A DNA stretch of 8,209 bases, taken from NCBI GenBank assembly GCA_005239655.1, contig SBBP01000089.1, positions 1 through 8,209 of the forward strand, in the 5' to 3' direction. The DNA comes from Candidatus Microgenomatus auricola. Lineage in GTDB: Bacteria > Patescibacteriota > Patescibacteriia > UBA9570 > XYC2-FULL-38-9. Below the pieces are notes generated by a model that was not told the DNA's origin, ran no database searches, and saw only the letters and a list, made by a program, of their open reading frames with translations. The first letter of the stretch is position 1. Every line of letters starts with the position of its first letter. This document shows positions 6,290 to 8,209 of the stretch, piece after piece. The position numbers and the translations under genes are program-made.

Positions 6290-7666
6290 ATGACATTCGA
6301 ATTCATGCGTCGCTCGAGAAACCAGAGCAATGAAGAAGAAAAACCACCAGCCAACCGTGTCGAACAACGCGCGCACACGAAGCCTGCCCCATTGCGATGG
6401 GCAGTACTCGGCGCCGGTCTGCTGAGCGCGGGATGTGAGGGGTTGTTCGAAGACCGAACTCCACACATGCCAGAACAGACAAAGGTGTTGCAACAGTTCG
6501 ATTTTGGCAACTCATTTCCAGTCGACAAAGCCACACTGAACCTCGAGGCGCATCAACAGATTGCACAACAGATGGATACATTTCTGGATGGATACAATTC
6601 GAGAGAGAAATTTATGGACCTGGCGCATAGCCGCATTGTCATTGCCGTATCGAGCGACGAACGACCAACGCGTTCGTGGGGCGAGCAGGGGAACCAAGCA
6701 CTGAGCGAAGCGCGACTCAAGGAATTAGATTCGCTTGTGCGAAAACTCATCACCGAATACAACTACGCAGACGATCTCCCTTCTGATGAAGTACGTCAGT
6801 TCCAACGCAAAACGTTTACGCGACGTACGCCCGCAGGTGAATGGGGCGTTGGATTTACACCCATCAGTCGACTCACGAATCCAAAAACTGGCGCCTACTA
6901 CACCGAAGGAGAAATCAAAAAACTCCCTCGCAAAGAACGTGATGCGCTCTACGATACTGCACGATATGCACGTGTGACTATTGAGTTACCAGGCAAAGAT
7001 GAAATCAATACGCAGTATGACATACTCGTCGGAATCATGGCTGGCTATGAACACGTGACCTTGCTCGTGGACCGCAGTACATCAATGGGTGATGATTACG
7101 AGCGTTTGGGAAAGAGTTTTTCTGCAGCATATGAGCGGGTGCGAGGAGATTTTATTTCTGATACCACATACATTGTACCGTTCGAACGCTATGCAGACCT
7201 CCAAAATTATACCAGTATTCAGCCAGCTCAGGTGGAGGCGTACTTAAGAGCGTTGCCTCTCTCCGGCGGCGACGAAAATTTATTTCAATCGCTCGATCAA
7301 GTGCTACAGAGAGGATCAGAAACGTCAGGTGCCGCAAAGCGTCGTGCGATTGTGGCGCTCTCCGACGAAGGGATACAAGATTTCTCCATTACGAAACTGC
7401 GAGAAATGAACCGCACGGTCGATGCAAACCAAACAGACATCTATTTTGCGTTGATTGGTCAGGATGGGTTAATCACCTTTGTGGATAGTGACGGCTTGCA
7501 GTATGAGTATGAACAATTTGCACATCAGTTCGATTATCAACATTCACGCGCATGGATGCTCGATCCGGCTCGTCAAGCAGAATGGCTCGAGCAGAGTACA
7601 AAAACCGTGCGTGTGAACCCGTACGGCACGCTCGATTTTTGGGCGCTCGGGGGTTATGTCAGATGA
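6290..7666 (+). CDS. lipoprotein with OmpA-like and von Willebrand factor A domains
   Basis: This encodes 458 residues. The N-terminus has an unusually long charged leader (1-35, RRSRNQSNEEEKPP and onward) before a short hydrophobic stretch RWAVLGAGLLSAGC with Cys49 as likely lipid anchor; the lipobox is imperfect (Ser at -3). Residues about 67-235 look OmpA-like: FDFGNSFPVD, the IVIAVSSDE strand, GNQALSEARLKELDSLV (compare the family's N-x-x-L-S-x-x-R-A) and the closing strand YARVTIEL, with a longer insertion than usual between them. From about 255 a vWA domain follows: HVTLLVDRSTSM with the metal-site DxSxS (Asp261, Ser263, Ser265), LSGGDENL (326-328) where a Thr is usual, and VALSDEG with Asp359. 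The protein probably binds peptidoglycan and displays a metal-dependent adhesion domain outside the cell. It starts 18 nt after dipZ without a ribosome binding site; Met6 is an alternative start. It is likely cotranscribed with dipZ. Confidence 0.8.
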   Translation: MTFEFMRRSRNQSNEEEKPPANRVEQRAHTKPAPLRWAVLGAGLLSAGCEGLFEDRTPHMPEQTKVLQQFDFGNSFPVDKATLNLEAHQQIAQQMDTFLDGYNSREKFMDLAHSRIVIAVSSDERPTRSWGEQGNQALSEARLKELDSLVRKLITEYNYADDLPSDEVRQFQRKTFTRRTPAGEWGVGFTPISRLTNPKTGAYYTEGEIKKLPRKERDALYDTARYARVTIELPGKDEINTQYDILVGIMAGYEHVTLLVDRSTSMGDDYERLGKSFSAAYERVRGDFISDTTYIVPFERYADLQNYTSIQPAQVEAYLRALPLSGGDENLFQSLDQVLQRGSETSGAAKRRAIVALSDEGIQDFSITKLREMNRTVDANQTDIYFALIGQDGLITFVDSDGLQYEYEQFAHQFDYQHSRAWMLDPARQAEWLEQSTKTVRVNPYGTLDFWALGGYVR

Positions 7667-7702
7667 TACGCACAGCAGCAAATTCTTTTCGCTTTCGCTT
7701 GC

Positions 7703-7746
7703 TGTATGGTGTATACTGCTGTAGAGCATTTCTTAAGCACCATACA
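7703..7746 (+). promoter_or_regulatory. promoter of the NHL gene within a 9-bp inverted repeat
   Basis: TATACT at 7712-7717 is a good -10 box; no clear -35 is seen. The perfect 9-bp arms TGTATGGTG (7703-7711) and CACCATACA (7738-7746) flank it. The left arm touches the -10 box and the right arm ends 2 nt before ATG 7749. A 7-bp direct repeat TGCTGTA lies at 7700-7706 and 7717-7723. The arrangement fits an operator bound by a dimeric regulator. A hairpin is less likely, because the left arm lies upstream of the predicted start point near 7724. The remaining bases of this 82-nt gap hold no terminator I can support. Confidence 0.45.
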
Positions 7747-7748
7747 AT

Positions 7749-8209
7749 ATGCATCAGGTTTCATTCATACGAACACGCAGCGGGTTGTTCGCACGTTGTA
7801 TGTTTATCGTTTCTTGTTTTGTGCTGTTGAGCGTCGCGATGTCTGCGCACGCGAGCGACTACCAAACACGAACATTTTTAGGATCAGTCGATAGCGGCGC
7901 CGGCGGTCCAGCACGCGACGCCTACTTCGACGAACCGCTCGGATTCGACTTTACGGGTTCGAATTTCATTTTTGTTGCAGACACGGCCAATCACGTGATT
8001 GAAAAGATCAACCGCACGACCGGAAAACTTGTCACCGTCGCTGGGAACCACCGTTATGGCTATGCCGACGGATCAGCAGATGATGCGCAGTTTGCCGCAC
8101 CAGCAGATGTGGTCGGGTATGGGGAGAACGGAAACGTGCTCTACGTTGCGGATACGGAGAACCACGTCGTCCGCAAAATCAAAGGAGGAGAAGTGACCAC
8201 ACTTGTCAC
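7749..8209 (+). CDS. secreted NHL-repeat beta-propeller protein, 3' end outside the window
   Basis: The frame is open to the right edge, giving 153 residues. A signal peptide fills residues 1-35: basic n-region (IRTRSGLFAR), hydrophobic core FIVSCFVLLSVAM, cleavage after AHA (33-35). The mature part begins a propeller. FIFVADTANHVIEKINRTTGKLVTVAG (about 73-99) and VLYVADTENHVVRKIKGGEVTTLV (130 onward) are two NHL units with the classic VADT-x-NHVVRKI core, joined by GYADGSADDAQFAAPADVV, the link typical of NHL proteins with an AGxxxxGxxDG pattern. NHL propellers bind proteins or ligands; no catalytic role can be read here. ATG 7749 is the first start after an in-frame TAA at 7734 and supplies the positive charges a signal peptide needs. 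Met18 (7800) would lack them. There is no Shine-Dalgarno site. The gene follows the dipZ group on the same strand but appears to have its own promoter. Confidence 0.87.
   Translation, partial: MHQVSFIRTRSGLFARCMFIVSCFVLLSVAMSAHASDYQTRTFLGSVDSGAGGPARDAYFDEPLGFDFTGSNFIFVADTANHVIEKINRTTGKLVTVAGNHRYGYADGSADDAQFAAPADVVGYGENGNVLYVADTENHVVRKIKGGEVTTLV

Noticed and set aside
7676..7704. CAGCAA...TTGCTG as a terminator after the OmpA/vWA gene.
   Set aside because: A 6-bp stem with a 17-nt loop and no U tract is too weak.

Overview
The window reads as a piece of a bacterial chromosome using the standard bacterial code; umuC and the OmpA/vWA gene end naturally at TGA. Base composition is fairly balanced. 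The best guess for the source is a Patescibacteria/CPR-type bacterium. Reasons: secreted lipoproteins whose lipid-anchor cysteine is followed by Asn/Thr-rich linkers, several proteins of unrecognised family, and several start codons lying 6-7 nt after a -10 box. This is an inference from style; no single marker proves the phylum.

Layout. (1) 1-914, + strand: the C-terminal two thirds of a UmuC-type Y-family DNA polymerase, open at the left edge. (2) 901-2486, - strand: a likely two-gene unit, a five-bladed propeller lipoprotein followed after 2 nt by a DUF1003 membrane protein whose 3' end overlaps umuC tail to tail by 14 nt. (3) 2487-3020: a stretch without an intact gene. It holds a divergent promoter region, a broken SET-domain methyltransferase gene (two frameshifts plus loss of the catalytic core), a short decayed copy of the 5' end of a ccdA/dipZ-like gene, and an orphan promoter, ribosome binding site and start codon leading into nothing. 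(4) 3009-4016, - strand: an unrecognised 335-residue protein with an HExxH zinc-protease motif, apparently made from a leaderless transcript. (5) 4071-7666, + strand: a promoter followed by three closely spaced genes: a thioredoxin-fold lipoprotein, a DipZ-type fusion (CcdA membrane electron carrier, TlpA-like thioredoxin, DipZ C-terminal domain), and an OmpA-like/von Willebrand A lipoprotein. (6) 7749-8209, + strand: the start of a secreted NHL-repeat propeller protein with its own promoter inside an inverted repeat, cut by the right edge.

How they fit together. The 4.1-8.2 kb block looks like an envelope redox and surface module. DipZ would carry electrons across the membrane to its own outer thioredoxin domain and possibly to the small thioredoxin lipoprotein. 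The OmpA/vWA lipoprotein and the NHL protein would be extracellular neighbours or clients. The genes left of it (SOS-type polymerase, DUF1003, propeller lipoprotein) show no functional link to this block. No CRISPR array, transposase, tRNA or rRNA was seen.
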